Part shown: positions 5,629-11,976 of the stretch, piece by piece
Position numbering within the stretch: position 1 is the stretch's first letter
How the letters are laid out: every line of letters begins with the position of its first letter
Assembly: GCA_020052545.1 (NCBI GenBank)
Contig: JAGVOV010000096.1
Coordinates: 1-11,976 of the forward strand
DNA length: 11,976 bases
Reading direction: 5' to 3'
Source: an archaeon
GTDB lineage: Archaea; Nanobdellota; Nanobdellia; Woesearchaeales; JAGVOV01
The notes under the pieces: generated by a model
The model's database searches: none
What the model saw: only the letters and a program-made list of their open reading frames with translations
Told to the model about the DNA's origin: nothing
Translations under genes and position numbers: made by a program

Positions 5629-5716
5629 ATGGCCGAATAGTTTCTTTGGGGACAAACAATGCTTGAATAGAGCCATGTATGACCCATAGAGACTATTTAA
5701 GCCAACCCAAGCAAAA
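5629..5716 (+). ncRNA. predicted leader of the tRNA transcript, possibly structured
   Basis: From the P2 start, ATGGC (5629-5633) can pair with GCCAT (5672-5676). Inside, TTTG (5645-5648) and CAAA (5653-5656) close a GGGA loop of the GNRA type. There is no coding frame longer than a few codons. It may be trimmed off by RNase P when tRNA-Asp is matured, or it may be a small RNA. The pairing is weak. Confidence 0.25.
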
Positions 5717-5754
5717 GCCCTGGTAGTCTAGCGGCCTATGATGGAGCCCTGTCG

Positions 5755-5777
5755 TATAAGGGTTTCGTTATACAGTA
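5755..5777 (+). other. canonical archaeal tRNA intron at 37/38 of tRNA-Asp
   Basis: A complete bulge-helix-bulge is visible. Exon CTGT (5749-5752) pairs with intron ACAG (5772-5775) as the 4-bp central helix. The 5' bulge is CG^T (5753-5755) and the 3' bulge TA^A (5776-5778). The inner helix is ATAA/TTAT (5756-5759, 5768-5771) with an 8-nt loop. Each cut falls after the second bulge base, as archaeal splicing endonucleases require. Confidence 0.88.
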
Positions 5778-5798
5778 AGGCTCCGACCCGGGTTCGAA

Positions 5799-5821
5799 AG
5801 CACCCAAAAGGTGCGCGGAAG
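5799..5821 (+). other. non-canonical T-loop intron (59/60) of tRNA-Asp
   Basis: T-loop TTCG (5793-5796) pairs with intron CGGA (5816-5819), with one G-T pair. The 5' bulge is AA^A (5797-5799) and the 3' bulge AG^T (5820-5822). The inner hairpin GCACC/GGTGC (5800-5804, 5810-5814) has loop CAAAA and one unpaired G at 5815. Excision restores T-loop TTCGAAT and T stem CCGGG/CCCGG. Confidence 0.82.
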
Positions 5822-5843
5822 TCCCGGCCAGGGCGCTTTAAAT

Positions 5844-5931
5844 GGGCCGGTAGCTCAGCTTGGTAGAGCACTTGACTTTTAATCAAGTGGTCGCGGGTTC
5901 GAAACAGAACGCGAAAGTCCCGTCCGGCCCA
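5844..5931 (+). tRNA. tRNA-Lys (TTT) with a T-loop intron
   Basis: The acceptor arms GGGCCGG (5844-5850) and CCGGCCC (5924-5930) pair fully, with discriminator A at 5931. The D stem is GCTC/GAGC (5853-5856, 5866-5869) with a GG-containing loop. The anticodon stem CTTGA/TCAAG (5871-5875, 5883-5887) holds the loop CTTTTAA with anticodon TTT at 5878-5880. The T stem is GCGGG (5893-5897) with CCCGT (5919-5923). The T-loop is interrupted by a 14-nt intron; removing it gives a 74-nt tRNA with T-loop TTCGAAT. CCA is not encoded. rpoH starts 20 nt after the discriminator base. Confidence 0.9.
5904..5917 (+). other. minimal 14-nt T-loop intron (59/60) of tRNA-Lys
   Basis: T-loop TTCG (5898-5901) pairs perfectly with intron CGAA (5912-5915). 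The 5' bulge is AA^A (5902-5904) and the 3' bulge AG^T (5916-5918), the same bulge bases as in the T-loop intron of tRNA-Asp. The remaining 7 nt (5905-5911) form only a tip loop, so the inner helix is absent and the motif is a relaxed BHB. Confidence 0.82.
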
Positions 5932-5940
5932 TTTACGCTG

Positions 5941-5949
5941 AAGGTGAGA
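5941..5949 (+). promoter_or_regulatory. ribosome binding site deciding the TTG start of rpoH
   Basis: AAGGTGAGA precedes the TTG at 5952 with 4 nt between GGTGA and the start codon. It matches the site before the Cys-rich gene. It supports the TTG as start and shows that rpoH is translated from a leadered, co-transcribed mRNA. Confidence 0.6.
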
Positions 5950-5951
5950 AG

Positions 5952-6197
5952 TTGGAAAAGAAACCATTCGAATACGGAAAACACACGTTGGTGCCAAAGC
6001 ACGCAAAGCTTTCTGACGGTGAGAAAGAGAAGCTTCTCAAAGAATACAACATAAGCGTCAAAGAGCTGCCGAAGATAAACATCAAGGATCCTGCGATACA
6101 GGGCATGAACCTTAAAGTCGGCGATGTCGTCAAGATCACAAGGAAAAGTGAGACAACAAGAGAGAGCGTCTTCTACAGAGGTGTCATAGATGGTTAA
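5952..6197 (+). CDS. rpoH: DNA-directed RNA polymerase subunit H
   Basis: RpoH is the archaeal counterpart of the C-terminal domain of eukaryotic Rpb5 and sits in the jaw of the polymerase at downstream DNA. The 81-residue length is typical. Conserved stretches are HTLVPKHAKLSDGE (11-24), LPKINIKDPA (39-48), VGDVVKITRKSETT (56-69) and a YRGVI ending. The TTG start is chosen because it carries a good ribosome binding site and gives the family's usual N-terminus. The gene opens the polymerase operon: it overlaps rpoB'' by 8 nt and begins 20 nt after tRNA-Lys, with no promoter of its own visible. It is probably transcribed together with the tRNAs. Confidence 0.95.
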   Translation: MEKKPFEYGKHTLVPKHAKLSDGEKEKLLKEYNISVKELPKINIKDPAIQGMNLKVGDVVKITRKSETTRESVFYRGVIDG

Positions 6198-7680
6198 TGC
6201 AAAATCACAGTCTTTGATAAAGAACTATTTCAAAGAGAGAAGTTTCATCGACGCTGATTTGGAGAGCTTCAACTATTTTGTAGACAAGGAGCTGCAGAAA
6301 GTCATCGAGGAGAACAAGGACATAGAACCGACAATCATCCCGCATAATATCGATGAGTTCAAGATAAGATTTGACAAGATCTGGGTGACGAAGCCAGAGA
6401 TAACTGAAGCGGATGGAAGCAAGAGGAATATCTATCCCTCAGAGGCAAGATTGAGGAAATTGACATATTCAGCCCCAGTCTACATAGAAGTGTCTGCCCA
6501 CATCAATGGCATACAGAGGGAGAGCTTCACGACACTGGTGGGAAACCTGCCGATAATGCTTAAATCAAATTACTGCCATCTTCATGGCCTGTCAAGAGAA
6601 GAGCTCATATCGAAAGGTGAAGACCCAGAAGATCCAGGCGGCTATTTCATAATCAACGGCACAGAGAAAGTGCTTATACATATAGAGGACCTCGCGGCGA
6701 ACAAGATGATGATCGAGAAAGGCTCCTCATCAGGCTCTGAGTTCCAGGGCAGATTGTTCTCAGAGCGCGGCAGCTATAAGATCCCTCATACGCTTGAGAA
6801 GCTGAAAGACGGCATTTTCTATCTGACATTCACCCGAGCAAAAAGGATTCCTTTAGTCATAGTATGCAAAGCTCTGGGCATGCTGAAAGATGAGGAGATA
6901 ATGCGCTTCATAGGCACAAAGACGAATGAAAGCACGATCTATGTCAACCTCTTTGAGTTCGCAGATGTGAAAAGCGATGAAGAGGCCCTTGATTATATTG
7001 CGAAGAAGATCGGGATAACGACAAGCAAAGAGATAAGGGTTGCTAGGACTCAAGAGATCCTTGACAAGTACTTATTGCCCCATATCGGCATAGAGAAGAA
7101 AGACAGGCTCGCAAAAGCCTATAACCTGTGCAAGTTCGCAAAGCGCTACACGCTTGTCGAGGACGGCATAATAAAGATTGATGACAAAGACCATTTCATG
7201 AACAAGCGCCTGAAATTCTCTGGAGATTTGCTTGCTGACTTATTTAGGGTTAACATCAAACTTTTGATTGGAGACCTTTTATATAATTTCCAAAGAATTG
7301 TCAAGAGAGGGAAATTCCCGAGCATCAAGGTTGTGATAAGGGACAAGCTCCTGACATCAAGAATTTACAGCAGCATGGCAACCGGCTCATGGGTCGGCGG
7401 CAGGAAAGGAATAAGCCAGAGGCTCCAGCGCCTGAATTATCTTGAGATGATGTCTCATCTCCAGAGGGTGATAAGCCCATTGAGCGCAAGTCAGGAGAAT
7501 TTTGACGCAAGAGAGCTGCATCCTACCCATCTTGGAAGATTATGTCCTTTGGAGACACCAGAGGGAACAAACATAGGATTGAGGAAGAATCTTGCCTTGC
7601 TTACTGTTGTGAGCAAGGAAACGAATGAAGAGAGCATAGTGAAGGCCTTGAAGAACATGGGCTTGCAGGGCGTGAATTAA
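6190..7680 (+). CDS. rpoB2: DNA-directed RNA polymerase subunit B'' (N-terminal half of B)
   Basis: This 496-residue protein is the N-terminal half of the second-largest polymerase subunit, covering protrusion, lobe and fork. Landmarks are the RLRKLTYSAPVYIEV segment (about 86-100), GGYFIINGTEK (150-160) followed by VLIHIEDLAANKMM, a SMATGSWVGGRKGISQ stretch with RLNYLEMMSHLQRV, and CPLETPEGTNIGL (452-464) near the end. The stop comes shortly after this last motif, which is where B is split in many Euryarchaeota. The B' gene follows after 1 nt, so this is a true gene split and not a frameshift: the last residues (MGLQGVN) and the new ATG match the usual junction. GAGGTG (6178-6183) before the ATG is a plausible ribosome binding site. 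Confidence 0.95.
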   Translation: MVNAKSQSLIKNYFKERSFIDADLESFNYFVDKELQKVIEENKDIEPTIIPHNIDEFKIRFDKIWVTKPEITEADGSKRNIYPSEARLRKLTYSAPVYIEVSAHINGIQRESFTTLVGNLPIMLKSNYCHLHGLSREELISKGEDPEDPGGYFIINGTEKVLIHIEDLAANKMMIEKGSSSGSEFQGRLFSERGSYKIPHTLEKLKDGIFYLTFTRAKRIPLVIVCKALGMLKDEEIMRFIGTKTNESTIYVNLFEFADVKSDEEALDYIAKKIGITTSKEIRVARTQEILDKYLLPHIGIEKKDRLAKAYNLCKFAKRYTLVEDGIIKIDDKDHFMNKRLKFSGDLLADLFRVNIKLLIGDLLYNFQRIVKRGKFPSIKVVIRDKLLTSRIYSSMATGSWVGGRKGISQRLQRLNYLEMMSHLQRVISPLSASQENFDARELHPTHLGRLCPLETPEGTNIGLRKNLALLTVVSKETNEESIVKALKNMGLQGVN

Positions 7681-7681
7681 G

Positions 7682-9484
7682 ATGGCAGAAGTCTATGTTG
7701 ACGGGAAATTTGTCGGCAGTGTCGACAATGGTTCAGATTTTGCGAAACAGATCGTGTCGGAGAGAAGGAAGGGCAAGATAAGCTCTGAGATAAATGTCTT
7801 CTTCGATGACAGGCTTGATGAAGTCTATGTTGAGGTCGCAAAAGGCAGGGCAAGGAGACCATTATTGGTTGTCAAGGATGGCAAATCACTTTTCACCGAC
7901 AAGCATGCGCAGCAGCTTGACAAGAACGAGATAACATGGACCGATTTGATGAATCAGGGAATCATAGAGTACTTGGATGCTGCAGAGGAGGAAAATGCCT
8001 ATGTCGCATTCTTCGAGGAAGATGTAACGGCAGAACATACTCATCTGGAAGTCGATCCATTAGTGATGATGGGCTTCTGCTCGGGCCTCGTGCCTTACGG
8101 AAATTACAGTCAGAGCGCAAGAATATCATTTGGCGCGAAGAACCAGAAGCAGAGCCTTGGCGTTTATGCAGCCAACTATCTGGTGAGGATGGACATGGAT
8201 GTGAACATGCTGCACACGCCTCAATTGCCGCTTGTGAAGACTATGCTTCATGACATATCTGATTATCACAGGCATCCAAGCGGACAGAACATTGTTGTCG
8301 CTGTCATGAGCCTTGAAGGTTATAACATGGAAGATGCAGTCATATTGAACAAGGCTTCCATCGACAGGGGCTATGGGAGGAGCACATATTACAGGCCTGC
8401 CATAGCTGAAGAGCTGAGATATTCAGGCGGCCTGATGGACGAAGTCTGCGTCCCAGGTAAGGATGTCAAAGGCTACAAGTCAGAGCGTGACTACCGCTTC
8501 CTGGAAGATGATGGTATGATATATCCTGAGGCGCAAGTCAAGGAAGACGATGTTGTCATAGGAAAGACAAGCCCGCCGAGATTCCTATCAAGCCTCGATG
8601 AATATAACCTGGCAAGCAGCTCAAGGCGCGAAAGCTCAGTCTCATTGAAGCATGGAGAAGAGGGAATTGTTGACTTTGTTGCATTGACAGAAAGCCAGGA
8701 AGGAAACAGGCTCATCCAAGTAAGGATAAGAGATCAAAGGATCCCAGAGATTGGCGACAAGTTCACAAGCAGGCATGGACAGAAAGGAGTTGTAGGCATC
8801 ATAGTCCCGTATGCGGACATGCCGTTCAGCGCCTCTGGCTTGGTTCCAGACTTGATATTTTCTCCTCACGGAATCCCGAGCAGGATGACAATCAGCCACC
8901 TTATAGAGCTGGTCGGCGGAAAGGTCGGTGCTTTGGGCGGCCGCTTCATAGATGGCACGACATTCAGCTCAGAGCCTGAAGAGAAACTGAGACAGGAACT
9001 TCTGAATCTCGGATTCAGGGAAGACGGCACTGAGACCATGTACAATGGAGTCACAGGCCAGCAATTGACGACAAGGATATTCATAGGCAATATGTATTAC
9101 CTGAAGCTTAAGCATATGGTTGCAAACAAGCTGCATTCAAGGGCACGCGGCCCCATCCAGCTTTTGACAAGGCAGCCGACAGAAGGAAGAGCAAAAGAAG
9201 GTGGCTTGCGCTTAGGAGAGATGGAAAAAGACACATTTGTCGCTCATGGAGCCTCATTGCTTTTGAAAGAAAGATTTGACAGCGACAAGACTATCGTCCC
9301 AGTATGTGAGAGTTGCGGCCTGATAGCTATCCATGATGAATTCAAGAACAGGAATTATTGCAACGTCTGCGGCGAGAATGTGGAAGTCTCTAACGTGGAG
9401 ATAAGCTACGCCTTCAAGCTGCTGCTTGATGAGATAAAGAGTCTGGGCATCTATCCAAAGCTCGTGCTCAAGAACAAGTACTAG
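7682..9484 (+). CDS. rpoB1: DNA-directed RNA polymerase subunit B' (C-terminal half of B)
   Basis: This 600-residue protein holds the hybrid-binding and wall regions and the anchor of the second-largest subunit. It begins AEVYVDGKFVGSV, the usual B' N-terminus. Motifs in order are GRARRPLLVV, YGNYSQSARISF, GYNMEDAV (213-220), DKFTSRHGQKG (359-369), FSPHGIPSRMT, HSRARGPIQLLTRQPTEGR, GGLRLGEMEKD (507-517) and a C-terminal zinc clamp with C542, C545, C560 and C563. All residues known to contact nucleotide or RNA-DNA hybrid in these motifs appear present. Together with B'' it forms one B subunit. It begins 1 nt after B'' without a strong ribosome binding site, suggesting coupled translation. rpoA' begins 8 nt after its stop. 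Confidence 0.95.
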   Translation: MAEVYVDGKFVGSVDNGSDFAKQIVSERRKGKISSEINVFFDDRLDEVYVEVAKGRARRPLLVVKDGKSLFTDKHAQQLDKNEITWTDLMNQGIIEYLDAAEEENAYVAFFEEDVTAEHTHLEVDPLVMMGFCSGLVPYGNYSQSARISFGAKNQKQSLGVYAANYLVRMDMDVNMLHTPQLPLVKTMLHDISDYHRHPSGQNIVVAVMSLEGYNMEDAVILNKASIDRGYGRSTYYRPAIAEELRYSGGLMDEVCVPGKDVKGYKSERDYRFLEDDGMIYPEAQVKEDDVVIGKTSPPRFLSSLDEYNLASSSRRESSVSLKHGEEGIVDFVALTESQEGNRLIQVRIRDQRIPEIGDKFTSRHGQKGVVGIIVPYADMPFSASGLVPDLIFSPHGIPSRMTISHLIELVGGKVGALGGRFIDGTTFSSEPEEKLRQELLNLGFREDGTETMYNGVTGQQLTTRIFIGNMYYLKLKHMVANKLHSRARGPIQLLTRQPTEGRAKEGGLRLGEMEKDTFVAHGASLLLKERFDSDKTIVPVCESCGLIAIHDEFKNRNYCNVCGENVEVSNVEISYAFKLLLDEIKSLGIYPKLVLKNKY

Positions 9485-9492
9485 GTGCAAAA

Positions 9493-11976
9493 ATGGCAAA
9501 AGAAACAAAATCAAAGGAAAAAGTCGAGGAAGCCGTAAAGATTGAGCAGCCAGAAGAAGTTGTTCAGGCACCAGAAGCGACAGAAACTACAGAGACGACA
9601 GAAGCGACAGAGGCGGTAGCAGAGGAGAAGAAGAACCCTTTCGAAGGCATGGACGAGTTTGATTACTTCGTTCACAAACAGGTCAGCAGCATCATCTTTG
9701 GCCTGTTTTCGCCGAAGATGATAAAGAAGATGGCGACAAATAAGATTGTGACGCCAGAATTGTATGACAAGGAAGGTTACCCAGTTGACGGTGGCTTGAT
9801 GGACATCAAGCTTGGCGTCATCGACCCAGGCCTGAAATGCAAGACTTGTGGCAGCAAGCTGAAGGAATGCGTCGGACACTTCGGCTACATAGAGCTGGCA
9901 AGGCCTGTCCTTCACATAAATTTCGTAGGTTTGGCATATACCATGCTGAAATGCACATGCCGCGACTGCGGCAGGATCCTGGTTCCGAAACACAAGCTGG
10001 AAAAATACAAGCTTGACGAGATAGAGATGGAGCAGGGCCTTGAATACAGGCGAGCCAAGATAAGAGAGATCGTGTCAAGCGTAAAGACCACGACAAAATG
10101 CGGCCATTGCGGCGCAAGGCAGATGAAGATAACATTGGAGAAGCCGACAACTTTCCTTGAAAGCGAGAAGAGGATAAGCCCGATTGAGGTGAGGAGCAGG
10201 CTTGAGAAGATCCCAGATGAGGATTGTGAAGTCTTTGGCCTAAATCCGAAAGTGGCAAGGCCCGAATGGGCAGTGCTGACTATATTGCCGATTCCTCCAG
10301 TGACGATGAGGCCATCTATAACGCTCGAATCAGGAGAGAGGAGCGAAGATGACTTGACACACAAGCTCGGCGACATCGTGAGAATAAACCAGAGATTGTT
10401 TGAAAATATCAATGCAGGCGCGCCAGAGATCATAATTGAGGATCTGTGGGATTTGCTGCAATATCATATAACTACTTTCTTCGACAATGAGGTCGCGCAG
10501 CTGCCGCCAGCAAGACACAGAAGCGGACAGCCGTTGAAGACTATCTCAGAGAGGATAAAGAGCAAAGAAGGAAGGATCAGGCATAACCTTGCAGGAAAAA
10601 GGACAAACTTCAGCGCAAGGACAGTTATAAGCCCAGATCCAAAGATCAACATAAATGAAGTAGGAGTCCCTTTGATTGTGGCGATGAAGCTCACTGTCCC
10701 AGAAAGGATAACTGAATGGAACAAGGAGTATGTGCGTAAATTCGTCGAGAAAGGGCCAAAGGTATACCCAGGCGCAAATTACATAGTGAGGCCTGACGGA
10801 AAGAAAAAGAAGATCACAGATGAGACCAAGGAGCAAGTCTTGGAAGAGATACAGCCAGGCTACACTGTGGAGCGACATCTCATGGATGGCGACATAGCAA
10901 TCTTCAACAGACAGCCAAGCCTGCACAGGATGAGCATGATGTGCCATCGCGTAAGAGTGTTGCCAGGAAGGACTTTCAGAATCAATCCCGCAGTCTGTTT
11001 CCCATACAACGCAGACTTTGATGGAGATGAGATGAACCTCCATATCCCTCAGACTGAAGAGGCAAGAGCCGAAGCAGAAATCCTTATGGAAGTTCAGACG
11101 CAATTGATCTCGCCAAAATACGGCTTGACAGTGATAGGCTGCATCCAGGATGCGATCTCAGGCAATTATCTCCTCACGAATGGGATGGAATTCACGAAGC
11201 AGGAAGCGGTCGACATACTTTTCGCAGTGGGAGAGACTGACTTCTCAGCCATAAAGAAGAAAGAGAAGGTCACAGGAAAAGAGATTTTCTCCGCTATAAT
11301 CCCGAAAGACTTCAATTATGTCGGAAAGACAAGGGATGCGAAGCCTGTGATAATAAGGAACGGAAAGCTCATTGAAGGAGTGATGGATCGTGTCAATCTG
11401 GGAGAGGGCTCAGGACTTATGCTAAGGAATTTCCACAAGAAATACGGCGCCCAGAAGACATTAGATTTCATCGGGAAGCTTTTCAAGATAGGCACAGAAG
11501 TATTGACAAGGTACGGCTTCACGGCCGGCATTGCAGACACTGACCTGCCTGACAAGGCAAAGAAGATGATTGATGAGACTCTTGACGAAGCAGAGATGAA
11601 AGTCAGGGAATTAATTGATGTTTATACAAAAGGCCAGATGGAGACATTCCCAGGAAGAAGCGCCAAGGAGACACTTGAACTGAAGATATTGGAAGTGCTG
11701 AACAAGGCGAGGAACAAGACAGGACAGATAGTGTCAGAGTTCGCCAACACAGAAAGCCATACGATTGTCATGGCAAATTCAGGAGCCAGAGGAAATATGC
11801 TGAACCTTGCCCAAATGGCCGCTTGCGTAGGACAGCAGGCGTTGAGAGGAAAAAGGATTGAGCGCGGTTACATCGATAGGACAATCTCCGCTTTCAAGCG
11901 CAACGACTTGGGAAGCCAGGCTCGCGGTTTTATCAGGGACGGATTCAAGCGCGGCCTCACGCCAGCAGAATTCTTC
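9493..11976 (+). CDS. rpoA1: DNA-directed RNA polymerase subunit A' (3' end beyond window)
   Basis: The frame stays open to the window edge, giving 828 residues of the N-terminal part of the largest subunit. The catalytic motif NADFDGDEMNLH lies at 506-517, with D508, D510 and D512 holding the active-site magnesium. The clamp zinc sites show as C116, C119, C126 and H129, then C154/C156/C159 with C203 and C206. The bridge-helix region follows at about 757-785 (SGARGNMLNLAQMAACVGQQ). The last residues, RGLTPAEFF, are close to the usual A' end, so little is missing; a separate A'' gene would be expected downstream. AGGTG (9483-9487) supports the ATG at 9493. This start adds about 60 residues before the conserved FGLFSP, including a Glu/Thr/Ala-rich low-complexity stretch (26-45). 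An internal ATG at residue 53 is the alternative. Confidence 0.95.
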   Translation, partial: MAKETKSKEKVEEAVKIEQPEEVVQAPEATETTETTEATEAVAEEKKNPFEGMDEFDYFVHKQVSSIIFGLFSPKMIKKMATNKIVTPELYDKEGYPVDGGLMDIKLGVIDPGLKCKTCGSKLKECVGHFGYIELARPVLHINFVGLAYTMLKCTCRDCGRILVPKHKLEKYKLDEIEMEQGLEYRRAKIREIVSSVKTTTKCGHCGARQMKITLEKPTTFLESEKRISPIEVRSRLEKIPDEDCEVFGLNPKVARPEWAVLTILPIPPVTMRPSITLESGERSEDDLTHKLGDIVRINQRLFENINAGAPEIIIEDLWDLLQYHITTFFDNEVAQLPPARHRSGQPLKTISERIKSKEGRIRHNLAGKRTNFSARTVISPDPKININEVGVPLIVAMKLTVPERITEWNKEYVRKFVEKGPKVYPGANYIVRPDGKKKKITDETKEQVLEEIQPGYTVERHLMDGDIAIFNRQPSLHRMSMMCHRVRVLPGRTFRINPAVCFPYNADFDGDEMNLHIPQTEEARAEAEILMEVQTQLISPKYGLTVIGCIQDAISGNYLLTNGMEFTKQEAVDILFAVGETDFSAIKKKEKVTGKEIFSAIIPKDFNYVGKTRDAKPVIIRNGKLIEGVMDRVNLGEGSGLMLRNFHKKYGAQKTLDFIGKLFKIGTEVLTRYGFTAGIADTDLPDKAKKMIDETLDEAEMKVRELIDVYTKGQMETFPGRSAKETLELKILEVLNKARNKTGQIVSEFANTESHTIVMANSGARGNMLNLAQMAACVGQQALRGKRIERGYIDRTISAFKRNDLGSQARGFIRDGFKRGLTPAEFF

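Larger units (their letters stand above)
5717..5835 (+). tRNA. tRNA-Asp (GTC) with two introns
   Basis: The acceptor arms GCCCTGG (5717-5723) and CCAGGGC (5828-5834) pair perfectly, with discriminator G at 5835 as usual for tRNA-Asp. The anticodon stem GAGCC/GGCTC (5744-5748, 5779-5783) carries loop bases C, T, GTC (5751-5753), G, then A38 after an intron. The T stem CCGGG (5788-5792) pairs with CCCGG (5823-5827), and the T-loop is interrupted by a second intron. Removing 5755-5777 and 5799-5821 (23 nt each) leaves a 73-nt tRNA with loop CTGTCGA and T-loop TTCGAAT. The D stem is short (three pairs, one G-T). CCA is not encoded. The second tRNA follows after 8 nt. Confidence 0.88.

Noticed and set aside
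5694..5701. TATTTAAG as the promoter of tRNA-Asp
   Set aside because: Its box ends only 16 nt before the mature tRNA 5' end. By the -29/-22 spacing seen at neighbouring genes it would start transcription about 6 nt inside the tRNA. The boxes at 5516 and 5600 fit better.
5733..5755. C/D box guide RNA inside the tRNA-Asp precursor
   Set aside because: ATGATGG resembles a C box with one mismatch but it lies in the D arm and no matching D box or guide arrangement was found; the 23-nt intron is too short to hold one.
5717..5931. Broken tRNA pseudogenes
   Set aside because: The T-arm inserts look like damage at first, but all stems pair, identity bases are present, and removing inserts with proper BHB structure gives normal 73/74-nt tRNAs.
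7678..7682. Frameshift or sequencing error splitting rpoB
   Set aside because: The split falls just after the CPLETPEGTNIGL region with a clean stop, a new ATG and a normal B' N-terminus, the arrangement known for split archaeal B subunits.
9511..11555. Minus-strand reading frames opposite rpoA'
   Set aside because: The plus strand encodes recognisable A' motifs throughout; the minus frames have odd composition and no recognisable domains.
1..11976. CRISPR array, insertion sequence or attachment site
   Set aside because: No regularly spaced repeats, transposase or integrase sequences, or terminal inverted repeats were seen in the window.

Overview
The window comes from an archaeal chromosome. 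It carries the archaeal RNA polymerase operon rpoH - rpoB'' - rpoB' - rpoA', with the B subunit split in two. Its promoters are TATA-type; at four genes the box lies at -29/-22 (about -31/-23 at the fifth) relative to the chosen start codon, as expected for leaderless mRNAs. Two tRNA genes contain bulge-helix-bulge (BHB) introns. Small proteins, a GreA-type factor and the tRNA introns suggest a DPANN-type lineage such as Woesearchaeota or Pacearchaeota. That placement is inference.

Layout. (a) 2-1914 (+) is visibly AT-richer than the rest. It holds the C-terminal part of an ATPase/DUF4143-type protein, followed 2 nt later by a fusion of a 2H phosphoesterase with a calcineurin-like metallophosphoesterase. 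(b) 1915-2149 is non-coding, with a TATA-like box and two short inverted repeats. (c) 2150-5467 is a mosaic of small units in alternating orientation: a GreA/GreB-like factor (-), a 64-residue helical protein (+), a GalT/HIT-superfamily protein (-), a nitroreductase (+), and a two-gene minus-strand unit encoding a charged, probably disordered protein and a 60-residue Cys-rich protein. (d) 5468-5716 holds a minus-strand promoter and two tandem plus-strand promoters. (e) 5717-5931 carries tRNA-Asp(GTC) and tRNA-Lys(TTT), 8 nt apart. (f) 5952-11976 holds the RNA polymerase genes, with rpoA' running off the window.

The most notable observation is in the tRNAs. Both have an intron inside the T-loop at the same place (59/60), with identical bulge nucleotides. 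In each, the near-invariant TTCG of the T-loop pairs with an intron CGRA to form the BHB helix. tRNA-Asp has a second, canonical 37/38 intron with a textbook BHB. Removing the introns restores 73- and 74-nt cloverleaf tRNAs with the standard T-loop TTCGAAT. Ordinary gene finding would probably miss both tRNAs or call them broken.

The tRNAs lie 20 nt upstream of rpoH with no convincing promoter between. tRNA-Asp, tRNA-Lys and the polymerase subunits may therefore share one transcript from the tandem promoters, which would couple tRNA processing to polymerase mRNA maturation (inference).
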